This document shows, piece by piece, positions 8,395-16,351 of a stretch of 64,000 nucleotides of DNA; position 1 is the stretch's first letter; the number at the start of each line of letters is the position of its first letter. The stretch spans positions 209,140 to 273,139 of the forward strand of contig CAMBXR010000001.1 of NCBI GenBank assembly GCA_945871955.1, read 5' to 3'. The DNA comes from an uncultured Clostridium sp. (GTDB lineage: Bacteria; Bacillota; Clostridia; Peptostreptococcales; Peptostreptococcaceae). The notes under the pieces are model-generated. The model ran no database searches. It saw nothing but the letters and a program-made list of their open reading frames with translations, and was not told the origin of the DNA. Position numbers and translations under genes: made by a program.

Positions 8395-9639
8395 TTATTT
8401 TGTACTTGCAAATTCCTTCGTAGCTATATTTTCTTCTTTTTTAAAATCATTATGATTTATGAATCTATTCATTATTATTCCTACTAAAGCAGCTAAACTT
8501 AATCCCGTTAATTTTGCATTACTAGCTATAGGTATTCCTATTTCAATACCCATAAAATGTTTTATATAACAAGTAACAAGACCTATAAATAATATTATTA
8601 TAATTACAGATAAATTAGCACCCTCTTTATAGCATTTACTATTGCTAATAGTTTTTACTCCTATAAAAGTTATCATTGAGAATAGATAAATACTTATACC
8701 TCCCATAACTGCTTCAGGTATTGATTGTAGAAAAGTTCCAAATTTACCAACACATGAAATTATTATAGCAAATATTGCTGTAAGTCTTAACAACTTTGGA
8801 TCATAGTTTTTAGTTATAGCAAGTAGTGCTGTATTTTCTCCATAAGTAGTATTAGCTGGTCCTCCTACAAACCCTGCAAATAAAGTAGCTAAACCATCTC
8901 CTAATAGAGTTTTATGGAGTCCTGGGTTTTCCAAGAAGTTTTTACCCACTACTGTACCATTAGTTGTTATATCTCCCACATGTTCCATAAATACAGCTAA
9001 AACTACAGGCGCAATGATTATTATTGCCTTCATAGAAAACTTGGGTGCACTAAAGTTCGGAATAGTAAAAAAACTTGCATCATTTACTGCACTAAAATCT
9101 CCAATTCCTGTTAACATACTTATTACTATACCAACAAATATGGCTATAATTACACTAAATTGTTTTATACTACCCTTACCAAATTGATTAATACATACTG
9201 ATATACTCAGTGTTATAATAGCTATAATTATATTATTCATAGCCATCTCTATTGCCGTTGGTAATAAATTTAAACCTATTACCATTATCATTGCTCCTGT
9301 AACTTGTGGTGGGAAATACTTCTTCACCTTTTCAGGTCCTACAACTTTAACTATTATTGACATTATTACATATATAAAACCTGCTACTACTATACCACCT
9401 TGAGCGTAAGATAAGTCGCCTTTAAAAGTATCTTTTACTTGATTTATTACTGATATAAATGCAAAACTGGATCCTAAAAATACTGGCACTTTAAAATCTG
9501 TACATTTATGAAATATTAGTGTCCCCACACCTGCACAAAATATTGCAACAGATGGATCAAATCCAGTAAGTAAAGGAACTAATACAGTAGCTCCAAACAT
9601 TGCCAATAAATGTTGAATTGACAATATAGTCTTTTTCAT
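8395..9639 (-). CDS. uraA: Uracil permease (NCS2 family)
   Basis: A 414-residue integral membrane protein with alternating hydrophobic segments throughout. It starts with the NCS2 entry sequence LSIQHLLAMFGATVLVP and carries the family motif GGPANTTYGENTALLA in the second half, where substrate-binding residues lie. It imports uracil by proton symport. It lies 38 bp behind pyrR, with no terminator between, so pyrR-uraA is one pyrimidine-salvage operon controlled by the PyrR attenuator upstream. Xanthine transport is an alternative for the family, but the pyrR linkage makes uracil much more likely. A strong AGGGGGAG site precedes the ATG. Confidence 0.93.
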   Translation of the reverse strand: MKKTILSIQHLLAMFGATVLVPLLTGFDPSVAIFCAGVGTLIFHKCTDFKVPVFLGSSFAFISVINQVKDTFKGDLSYAQGGIVVAGFIYVIMSIIVKVVGPEKVKKYFPPQVTGAMIMVIGLNLLPTAIEMAMNNIIIAIITLSISVCINQFGKGSIKQFSVIIAIFVGIVISMLTGIGDFSAVNDASFFTIPNFSAPKFSMKAIIIIAPVVLAVFMEHVGDITTNGTVVGKNFLENPGLHKTLLGDGLATLFAGFVGGPANTTYGENTALLAITKNYDPKLLRLTAIFAIIISCVGKFGTFLQSIPEAVMGGISIYLFSMITFIGVKTISNSKCYKEGANLSVIIIILFIGLVTCYIKHFMGIEIGIPIASNAKLTGLSLAALVGIIMNRFINHNDFKKEENIATKEFASTK

Positions 9640-9677
9640 TTCAACTCCCCCTAAAATATTTTCCCCTAATTTGACTT

Positions 9678-10232
<555 letters not shown>

Positions 10233-10281
10233 TTAGATAAATTTATTAAATACCATATAAGTCTATAGATTTTAGGTTCAT

Positions 10282-10393
10282 AAAAAAAACTTCTTATCCT
10301 AAGACAAGAAGTTAGCATTTTGCACATAAAAATCTATTGTTACATGCCTTATGATATCTCTGTATCACTTTAAAGGTATTTAATTACTTTTGA
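10282..10393 (-). promoter_or_regulatory. PyrR-dependent attenuator leader of pyrR-uraA
   Basis: Read on minus, a GATA-CAGAGA-TATC hairpin (10353-10366) presents the CAGAGA loop expected of a PyrR-binding anti-antiterminator. It is followed by an intrinsic terminator, stem AACTTCTT (plus 10288-10295 with 10306-10313), then eight T (10282-10289). The position ahead of pyrR supports the assignment. Loop identity is by inspection only. Confidence 0.7.
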
Positions 10394-10399
10394 AATATC

Positions 10400-10428
10400 A
10401 TTATATATAAATAATATATTTTTTTCAA
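10400..10428 (-). promoter_or_regulatory. SigA-type promoter of pyrR-uraA
   Basis: On minus, TTGAAA (10423-10428), an exact 17-nt spacer, then TATAAT (10400-10405). Transcription would begin near 10393, giving a leader that contains the whole attenuator. Confidence 0.75.
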
Positions 10429-10467
10429 GGGTAATTTTAAGTGTACATTTTACATTTGTTTTTATCA

Positions 10468-11379
10468 CTATTTTATTCTATTAATTATCTTTTGGAAATA
10501 TTCCGGAAGTTCTGAATTAAATTCTACATATTCATTTTTGCTTGGATGTATAAATCCTAATTTTTTAGCATGTAGCGTTTGGCCCGATACTTTTAGTTTG
10601 TTAGTTTTTGGTCCATAAAGAGGATCTCCCAATAAAGGATGGTTTAGAGATGCTGCATGAACTCTAATTTGATGAGTTCTACCAGTTTCTAATGTAGCTC
10701 TTACTAAAGTATAGTTTTCAAATCTTTCTATTACTTCAAAATGAGTTACTGCTCTTTTTCCTTCTTTTACTATAGCCATTTTTAATCTATCCTTCGGATT
10801 TCTTCCTAAAGGCCTGTCTACAGTTATTTTATCTTCTTTCATTACTCCGTGACAAATAAACTCGTACTCCCTAGTTATTGAGTGGTCTTTTAATTGCTCT
10901 GCTAAAGAATTGTGAGCATTATTATTCTTTGCTATCATTAAAAGTCCTGACGTATCTTTATCTATTCTATGAACTATACCAGGTCTTATTACACCATTTA
11001 TTGATGATAAATTTTCTTTACAATGATATAAAATAGCATTTACTAAAGTATTATCATAATTACCCGGTGCTGGATGTACCACCATATTTTGAGGTTTGTT
11101 TACTATTAATATATCATCATCTTCATAAACTATATCTATCGGTATATTCTGTGGTACAATTTCCAACAATTTTGGTGCCGGAATTTCAATTACTACTTTA
11201 TCTTCTTCTTTAACTAAGTATTTTGCTTTTTCAACTTTATCATTAACTTTAACTTTTTTATCCTTAATAATCTTTTGTATATAACTTCTAGACATATCTC
11301 CCAGTTGACTAGATAAATATACGTCTAATCTATCTCCTTCTTCTTCCTCAAGGACTAAGAATTCTCTTACTTCATCCAT
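10468..11379 (-). CDS. rluD: RluD-family 23S rRNA pseudouridine synthase
   Basis: 303 residues from the chosen start. It isomerises uridine to pseudouridine in RNA, most likely 23S rRNA. An N-terminal S4 RNA-binding domain (about 10-70) precedes the catalytic domain with the RluA-family motif HRIDKDTSGLLMIAKN, whose Asp is the nucleophile; GRTHQIRVH follows near the C-terminal third. The open frame extends to 11445, but that stretch overlaps lspA and lacks the family start; the ATG at 11379 has AGGTGA seven bases upstream. lspA-rluD adjacency is common in Firmicutes, and the two are probably co-transcribed. RluD and RluA subgroup targets cannot be told apart from sequence alone. Confidence 0.9.
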   Translation of the reverse strand: MDEVREFLVLEEEEGDRLDVYLSSQLGDMSRSYIQKIIKDKKVKVNDKVEKAKYLVKEEDKVVIEIPAPKLLEIVPQNIPIDIVYEDDDILIVNKPQNMVVHPAPGNYDNTLVNAILYHCKENLSSINGVIRPGIVHRIDKDTSGLLMIAKNNNAHNSLAEQLKDHSITREYEFICHGVMKEDKITVDRPLGRNPKDRLKMAIVKEGKRAVTHFEVIERFENYTLVRATLETGRTHQIRVHAASLNHPLLGDPLYGPKTNKLKVSGQTLHAKKLGFIHPSKNEYVEFNSELPEYFQKIINRIK

Positions 11380-11395
11380 TATTTCACCTATCTTT

Positions 11396-11836
11396 CTACT
11401 CTTTGCTTGTAATAATATACAAACATAAAAGGATTGTTCCAACAACTACAAAACAATCTGCTAAATTAAATACATAACTCCAGATTATATGAAAATCTAA
11501 ATAATCTACTACAAATCCTAACCTAACTCTATCTATTAAATTTCCAATAGCTCCAGATATAACTAGTAATATACCTATTTTACCTAAATTATTCACTTTT
11601 TTACTATGTAAATAATATAAACCAAAACAAGATGCAACTGCTGCAACTAATATAAATATACTTTGGTTATTTTGTAACATCCCAAAAGCTGCGCCTCTAT
11701 TTTCCACATATGTTAAGCTAAATATATTATTAATTACAGGAATACTATTCACTTCTTTTAAATAGTTCAATGCCCAATATTTTATAATCTGGTCTAATCC
11801 AATTAATATAGCTATAATTATTTCATACATTTTCAT
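11396..11836 (-). CDS. lspA: Lipoprotein signal peptidase (signal peptidase II)
   Basis: 146 residues with four hydrophobic segments. It is a membrane aspartyl protease that cleaves the signal peptide of diacylglyceryl-modified prolipoproteins, acting after Lgt (encoded at 57511-58248 here). The conserved boxes are present: VENRGAAFG, then GAIGNLIDRVRLGFVVDYLDF carrying the two catalytic Asp residues, and a final FNLAD. It starts at an ATG behind TAGGAGG and ends 16 bp before rluD. Confidence 0.95.
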   Translation of the reverse strand: MKMYEIIIAILIGLDQIIKYWALNYLKEVNSIPVINNIFSLTYVENRGAAFGMLQNNQSIFILVAAVASCFGLYYLHSKKVNNLGKIGILLVISGAIGNLIDRVRLGFVVDYLDFHIIWSYVFNLADCFVVVGTILLCLYIITSKE

Positions 11837-11871
11837 ATCCTCCTAAACAAGTCTCATCTTATTTATTATAC

Positions 11872-11917
11872 AAAAAAAGTATCTTTAAAGAAACTTTTTT
11901 CTAAAAGATACTTTTTA
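11872..11917 (-). terminator. Terminator of the polysaccharide deacetylase gene
   Basis: AAAAAAAGTATCTTT-type arm (11872-11886) pairs with AAAAGATACTTTTT (11903-11916); T tract on minus. Confidence 0.75.
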
Positions 11918-11931
11918 TTAAAATCTATTAT

Positions 11932-12690
11932 TTAATTATTTGTATTTACTTCTAAATGATCTATTAATTCAGATATGGTTACAAATTTATATCCTTTTTG
12001 TAGTAAATCAGGAATAATTATATCAAGTGCCTCTATTGTTTGAGATTTAGGAGTTCTAAGTTTATTATAATCATGAAGAAGTATTATACATCCATTTTTT
12101 ATGCCATCTTCTATGGTTTTTATAATAGAATTCACTCCTGGACTAGACCAATCTCTAGCATCTACATAAGACCATAAAACTATATTCATATCTTTTTGTT
12201 TAACTATTTCACACATATCTCTGCTAATAGCTCTATAAGGTGGTCTAAAAGTTTTTGGGTATACTCCTGTAACAGATTTTACTGCTTCTTGAGTATCTCC
12301 TATTTCTTTTTTTATCTTATTATAGCCATTTTTTGATACATTTATATGAGTGTAAGTATGATTTCCTATTTCATGGCCTTCTTCATACTCTCTTTTTATA
12401 ATTTTTTTATTATATTGGACTTTTTCTCCTATTACATAAAAAGTTGCCTTCACATTATATTTTTTTAAAATGTCTAGTATTTGTGGAGTAAAATCTTCAT
12501 CTGGTCCATCATCAAAAGTAAGAGCTACTATTTTTTCATTTTTGTTTCCGTATTTTATTATTAAGTCTTCGTAATCCTCATATGAAGACTGTAAAGATCC
12601 TGTTTCTACATCCTTATTGGAATAATTTTTAATACTTATTCCCATTAAGGCTATTGTACTTAAAATCAATATATAAATTACTTTTCTCAT
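11932..12690 (-). CDS. Membrane-anchored polysaccharide deacetylase (NodB domain)
   Basis: 252 residues: an N-terminal signal anchor (about 3-20), then a NodB homology domain. Motif 1 is LTFDDGPDED, motif 2 is HTYTH, motif 3 is RPPYR, and late motifs are DARDW and ILLHDY; together these carry the catalytic Asp, the metal-binding Asp-His-His triad and the C-terminal His. It probably removes acetyl groups from N-acetylglucosamine or N-acetylmuramic acid in the cell wall. It sits in a short minus-strand run with the YteA-like and DUF5665 genes. Peptidoglycan is the likely substrate, but which sugar is not decided by sequence. Start ATG follows AAGGAG. Confidence 0.88.
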   Translation of the reverse strand: MRKVIYILILSTIALMGISIKNYSNKDVETGSLQSSYEDYEDLIIKYGNKNEKIVALTFDDGPDEDFTPQILDILKKYNVKATFYVIGEKVQYNKKIIKREYEEGHEIGNHTYTHINVSKNGYNKIKKEIGDTQEAVKSVTGVYPKTFRPPYRAISRDMCEIVKQKDMNIVLWSYVDARDWSSPGVNSIIKTIEDGIKNGCIILLHDYNKLRTPKSQTIEALDIIIPDLLQKGYKFVTISELIDHLEVNTNN

Positions 12691-12716
12691 ACAAATCGCT
12701 CCTTACTTTTAACTAA

Positions 12717-13211
12717 TTATTGTTCTATATCACCATCTAAACCATTCTTATTTAAATCAGTTAAATCTTTAATATATTCACTATAATACATGTCATTGTA
12801 AGAATTGAGAGGATTTTTATCCATACTTTCACTTTCATCTGGTGGTGTAACTATTTCTTTTGCACATGTGGCACAAAGAGTCGTTTCTGGTATTACATCT
12901 AATCTATCTTTTTCTATTTTTTTATGACAATTAGTACATATACCATAACTTCCATCTGATATTTTATCAAGAGCTTCATTTATTTCATTTAGTACGTATT
13001 TTTCATGACTTATTAAACTACTATCCATATCATGCATATATACATCTGTTCCTATATCTCCTATATGATTATCATAGCTTGATAACTCACCAGTGCTATA
13101 TTTTTCACTAGTATGTTTAGTAATCTCTCCAAACAAAGTATTATCTTCCATTTCACTTATAGTTTTATTAATTTTATCTTTTTCTTTTTCTAATTTTTTT
13201 CTGTAATCCAT
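12717..13211 (-). CDS. YteA-type TraR/DksA zinc-finger protein
   Basis: 164 residues. An N-terminal charged helical segment (about 1-90) precedes a C4 zinc finger, CTNC with CATC about 18 residues later, in the arrangement of the TraR/DksA family. The YteA subgroup is found in endospore formers and annotated sporulation-related; its function is not established. It lies 16 bp downstream of the DUF5665 gene and 26 bp upstream of the deacetylase gene, suggesting one transcript. It lacks a coiled-coil of DksA length, so a DksA-like role at RNA polymerase should not be assumed. AGGTGA precedes the ATG. Confidence 0.8.
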   Translation of the reverse strand: MDYRKKLEKEKDKINKTISEMEDNTLFGEITKHTSEKYSTGELSSYDNHIGDIGTDVYMHDMDSSLISHEKYVLNEINEALDKISDGSYGICTNCHKKIEKDRLDVIPETTLCATCAKEIVTPPDESESMDKNPLNSYNDMYYSEYIKDLTDLNKNGLDGDIEQ

Positions 13212-13227
13212 AAAGTCACCTCATTTA

Positions 13228-13713
13228 TTATCTATATTCTTGTACTATATTTAATAATTTTGCTATGTATCTTCCTATAAAAGGTAAGTTTACCCAGCTA
13301 ATTAGTAATGCAATTACTAATGCAGCAAGTATACTAAATCCAATAGCTTGACCAAATCCTTTGCCAAGTCCTGCTATAAAATTAATAATAAACAATCGTC
13401 TTTTACTATCTGTCAAATACATATAATCCCTAATTCGGCTTCTTTCAATTATTATTATTAGTTTCTCTAAATATCTTTTTATAATACCCAATTCTTTTTT
13501 CGAATCATCACTTAAATCCATTCCATGGACTAATCTGTCTATATCTTCTATACTTACATATTCCTCATTATCTTTTTTACATCTATCTGTATATGAAGCT
13601 TCTACAACTTTTTCTATGTCTAAGTATTTTTCATTCTCTACTTTGTTATTTACATCTTTATTTTTAATTTTTTTTAACTTATCTGCAGATATACGAGTGG
13701 TAAACTTCATCAT
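13228..13713 (-). CDS. DUF5665 membrane protein
   Basis: 161 residues, function unknown. The N-terminal two thirds is charged and soluble; the C-terminal part holds a Gly-rich segment GLGKGFGQAIGF and a hydrophobic helix (about 125-148, ILAALVIALLISWV), typical of the DUF5665 family of Firmicutes. It is the first gene of an apparent three-gene run with the YteA-like protein and the deacetylase. Two consecutive Met codons are possible starts; the ribosome site AAAGGATGTGG serves either. Family assignment is by the C-terminal pattern. Confidence 0.7.
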   Translation of the reverse strand: MMKFTTRISADKLKKIKNKDVNNKVENEKYLDIEKVVEASYTDRCKKDNEEYVSIEDIDRLVHGMDLSDDSKKELGIIKRYLEKLIIIIERSRIRDYMYLTDSKRRLFIINFIAGLGKGFGQAIGFSILAALVIALLISWVNLPFIGRYIAKLLNIVQEYR

Positions 13714-13774
13714 TCCACATCCTTTTAAAAGTACTCTTGTAAGATTTAGTATATGAAAAAAAACTATAAAAATA

Positions 13775-13820
13775 CAAAAGGAAAGACTAAGTTATTTTAC
13801 TTCCTTAGTCTTTCCTTTTT
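13775..13820 (-). terminator. Terminator of mtnN
   Basis: A 16-bp stem (AAAAGGAAAGACTAAG at 13776-13791, complement 13804-13819). T residues flank both sides, so it could stop transcription both ways. Confidence 0.75.
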
Positions 13821-13848
13821 TACTTTAATTATTTCTTCAATTTATAAA

Positions 13849-14553
13849 TTATAATGCTCTTAACATTTTTAATACTATATCTTTTGAATTTTCAGCAGCT
13901 TCTACAACAAACTCATCATAAGTTACATCAGCACTTCCATCTGCTTTATCAGACATTGCTCTTATTATAACAAAAGGTATGTTGTTTAAATAACAAGCAT
14001 GAGCTATAGCTCCACCTTCCATTTCTCCACAGTAAGCTTTAAAATCATTTTCTAATTCTTCTTTTAATTCTTTTGATGATATGAATATATCCCCAGTAGC
14101 AACTCTACCTTTAACTATTTTAAATCCTTTGTCTTTTACTTGATCTAAAGATGATTCATAAGCTGCATTTATAAGTATTTCATTAGCTTCAAATACTGAG
14201 TTTTCCATTTGAGGTATTTGTCCTTTAGCATATCCAAAAGCTGTCGCATCAACATCATATTGTATAGCTTCTGTTGATATTACTATATCATTTACATCTA
14301 AAGATGAATGTATAGCTCCAGCTACACCTGTATTAACTACAGCATCCACATTAAATTCACTTATTAATATTTGAGCACATAGCGCTGAATTTACTTTACC
14401 TATTCCACATTGTACTAAAACTATATCTTTTCCTTCTAGTTTTCCTTCATAAAATTTTAAACTAGCTTTTTGTACAGTTTTTTCTATATCCATTAAACTT
14501 CTTAAAGTGCTAACTTCAAGCTCCATTGCACCTATTATTCCTATTTTATTCAT
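13849..14553 (-). CDS. mtnN: 5'-methylthioadenosine / S-adenosylhomocysteine nucleosidase
   Basis: 234 residues. It hydrolyses methylthioadenosine and S-adenosylhomocysteine to adenine plus the thioribose or ribosylhomocysteine, recycling products of SAM-dependent reactions. Typical sequence: N-terminal GIIGAMELEV, phosphorylase-type VVNTGVAGAI, GEMEGGAIAHAC with the substrate-binding Met-Glu, and RAMSDKAD with the catalytic Asp. It is monocistronic between two terminators. Start ATG follows AGGAGG. Confidence 0.95.
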   Translation of the reverse strand: MNKIGIIGAMELEVSTLRSLMDIEKTVQKASLKFYEGKLEGKDIVLVQCGIGKVNSALCAQILISEFNVDAVVNTGVAGAIHSSLDVNDIVISTEAIQYDVDATAFGYAKGQIPQMENSVFEANEILINAAYESSLDQVKDKGFKIVKGRVATGDIFISSKELKEELENDFKAYCGEMEGGAIAHACYLNNIPFVIIRAMSDKADGSADVTYDEFVVEAAENSKDIVLKMLRAL

Positions 14554-14596
14554 AATGCCTCCTACTATTTATATATCAATAATAAATTTTTATCAT

Positions 14597-14623
14597 TAAA
14601 AAACCGCTCTAAAATTAGAACGG
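14597..14623 (-). terminator. Terminator of degV
   Basis: Stem CCGCTCTAA (14604-14612) with 14615-14623, one G-U pair in the minus transcript, followed on minus by six T. Confidence 0.75.
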
Positions 14624-14685
14624 ATATTTTAAAATTCAATATTTTAATAATATGTTTTATAAGTCAATTTGTCAAGAAGTTAAAT

Positions 14686-15531
14686 CTATATAACTGAAAC
14701 AAGTACTGCACCTTCAGATGTATAAACACCCATAGAAGGTCCAACTTCCATTATATGAACTTCTTTAAACTTATGATGATTTTCTAAAACTTCTTTAATT
14801 TTTAAAGCTTTTTCTGGACAGTTGGCATGTCCTATTGCAAGTTTTGTTTTACTTGTTTTATCCATATTATCTTTTATATAATCTATAACTTTATTAATAG
14901 AGTTTTTATCTCCTCTAGCCTTATCTATTGGCTTAACTAATCCATCTGTTATATGGATAATAGCTTTTAAGTTTAGAGCTCCTATTATTTTTCCTGCTAT
15001 GGCATTAATTCTTCCACCTTTAATTGCATTTTCTAAAGTGTGTAAAGCTCCATAAAATACTAATTCATTTTTTAATTTTTCAATAGTATTTATTATTTCA
15101 TCCATATCTTTATCTTCATTTATCATATCTGCAACTTTTGACACTAATAGTGCTTGACCTATTGAGCCAGTAGTTGAATCTATTATTTCTATTCTCTTTT
15201 TATTTCCGTATTCTTCTTCATACATATTTTTTGCAAGTACTGCACTATTATAGATTCCAGATAATTTACTTGTTAAACATAGTACTATAATATTGTCCTC
15301 CTCACAATCAAATGCATCTAAGAATTGATTAGGAGATGGACATGATGTTTTTGGTAACTCTTTATAATCTCTCATCATTTCATAAAATTGTGGTATAGTA
15401 ATATCAGTTCTAGTTGAATAACTTTTATCATCAAATGAAACCATTACATCAACTATTTCAACTTTACCCTTTTCAATTATTTCTTGCGAAAGATCACAGC
15501 TACCATCTGTAATTAATTTTATATTTTTCAT
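14686..15531 (-). CDS. DegV / FakB-type fatty-acid-binding protein
   Basis: 281 residues, usual length. DegV proteins bind a long-chain fatty acid; FakB members present it to the kinase FakA for phosphorylation and entry into phospholipid synthesis. The N terminus (ITDGSCDLSQEI), the TSCPSPNQF loop that contacts the fatty-acid carboxylate, and IDSTTGSIGQALLV are typical. No fakA-like gene is nearby, so the partner must be elsewhere. It is divergent from a tetR gene, and a palindromic operator lies just downstream of its predicted -10, so repression by that TetR in response to a lipid ligand is plausible. Specific ligand unknown. Confidence 0.88.
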   Translation of the reverse strand: MKNIKLITDGSCDLSQEIIEKGKVEIVDVMVSFDDKSYSTRTDITIPQFYEMMRDYKELPKTSCPSPNQFLDAFDCEEDNIIVLCLTSKLSGIYNSAVLAKNMYEEEYGNKKRIEIIDSTTGSIGQALLVSKVADMINEDKDMDEIINTIEKLKNELVFYGALHTLENAIKGGRINAIAGKIIGALNLKAIIHITDGLVKPIDKARGDKNSINKVIDYIKDNMDKTSKTKLAIGHANCPEKALKIKEVLENHHKFKEVHIMEVGPSMGVYTSEGAVLVSVI

Positions 15532-15565
15532 TCAAAATACCTCTCCTTAAACATTGTCATACTAG

Positions 15566-15581
15566 TCGGTCATTTGACCGA
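15566..15581. promoter_or_regulatory. Palindromic TetR-type operator
   Basis: A perfect 7-2-7 palindrome, TCGGTCA-TT-TGACCGA, in the 185-bp gap between divergent degV and tetR. It lies about 13-28 nt downstream of the degV -10, over the expected transcription start, which is a repressing position. It is 72 bp from the tetR -35. Confidence 0.65.
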
Positions 15582-15593
15582 TTCATTAATTCT

Positions 15594-15622
15594 ATTCTAC
15601 CTTTTGTGTAGTATTTTGTCAA
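15594..15622 (-). promoter_or_regulatory. SigA-type promoter of degV
   Basis: On minus, TTGACA (15617-15622), 17-nt spacer, TAGAAT (15594-15599). The palindromic operator follows directly downstream. Confidence 0.75.
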
Positions 15623-15652
15623 TATCAATAGAATGAAAATGTTTTTTGTAAT

Positions 15653-15681
15653 TTGACAATAATTTTTGTGAACATTATAAT
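15653..15681 (+). promoter_or_regulatory. SigA-type promoter of tetR
   Basis: TTGACA (15653-15658), 17-nt spacer, TATAAT (15676-15681): a consensus promoter 35 bp upstream of the tetR start. Confidence 0.8.
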
Positions 15682-15716
15682 AAAATGTATATAAGTATAT
15701 TAGGAAGGATTAAACT

Positions 15717-16313
15717 ATGAAATTAAATAGAGGAACAAAACAAAATCATAATATGAAAGAAAAGATTTTATTAGCTTCTATTGATTTAATGAGGAAAAAT
15801 GGAATTAATAATACCTCTTTAGCTGATATAGCAAGGGAAGTTAATATAAGCAAAGGTACTTTATATTACCATTATTCATCTAAAGACGATATTATTTTTG
15901 ATATAGCTGATAATCATTTAAACATAATTTCTAAAGCTTTATTAAATTGTATCAAACAAGTAAATTCTGATTTTACCACAGAAGAATTTGTATTAATAAT
16001 ATTAAAAAACATATCTGATATTGAAGGTACTGGTAGAATTCATATGTATTTATTATGTGAAGCTATAACAAGCAATGAAGCTTTAAAAGAAAGAATTGGT
16101 GTTAAGTATACTGAATGGAGAACTGCCTTAGAAAATCAGATGTCAGATATTATAAATGATAAATCTAATGCTAAAGCCGCTTCATTTTTACTAATGTCAA
16201 TTGTTGATGGTTTAGTTGTTCAAGGTCTACTAAAAGCTGAAAAAATACCTTATTCTGAAATAGCTAGATTTTTAATAGATTATTCAAATAAAATAAAAAC
16301 TACCTCAAAGTAA
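15717..16313 (+). CDS. TetR/AcrR-family transcriptional regulator
   Basis: 198 residues. The N-terminal TetR DNA-binding domain (about 13-60) has the helix-turn-helix LADIAREVNISKGTLYYHYSSKDDI; the helical C-terminal ligand and dimer domain is divergent as usual. It is divergent from the degV fatty-acid-binding gene, and a perfect palindrome at 15566-15581 lies between them. It therefore probably represses degV, by analogy with FadR-like TetR regulators that respond to acyl-CoA; the ligand is not visible in the sequence. Start ATG follows AGGAAGGA. Confidence 0.88.
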   Translation: MKLNRGTKQNHNMKEKILLASIDLMRKNGINNTSLADIAREVNISKGTLYYHYSSKDDIIFDIADNHLNIISKALLNCIKQVNSDFTTEEFVLIILKNISDIEGTGRIHMYLLCEAITSNEALKERIGVKYTEWRTALENQMSDIINDKSNAKAASFLLMSIVDGLVVQGLLKAEKIPYSEIARFLIDYSNKIKTTSK

Positions 16314-16340
16314 ATTTCTTACTAAGAGGTAGTTTTTTTA
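16297..16340. terminator. Bidirectional terminator between tetR and ileS
   Basis: AACTACCTC (16298-16306) pairs with GAGGTAGTT (16326-16334); T run on plus and an A-rich arm on the other side. The stem begins inside the last tetR codons. Confidence 0.8.
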
Positions 16341-16351
16341 TAATTAAAATA

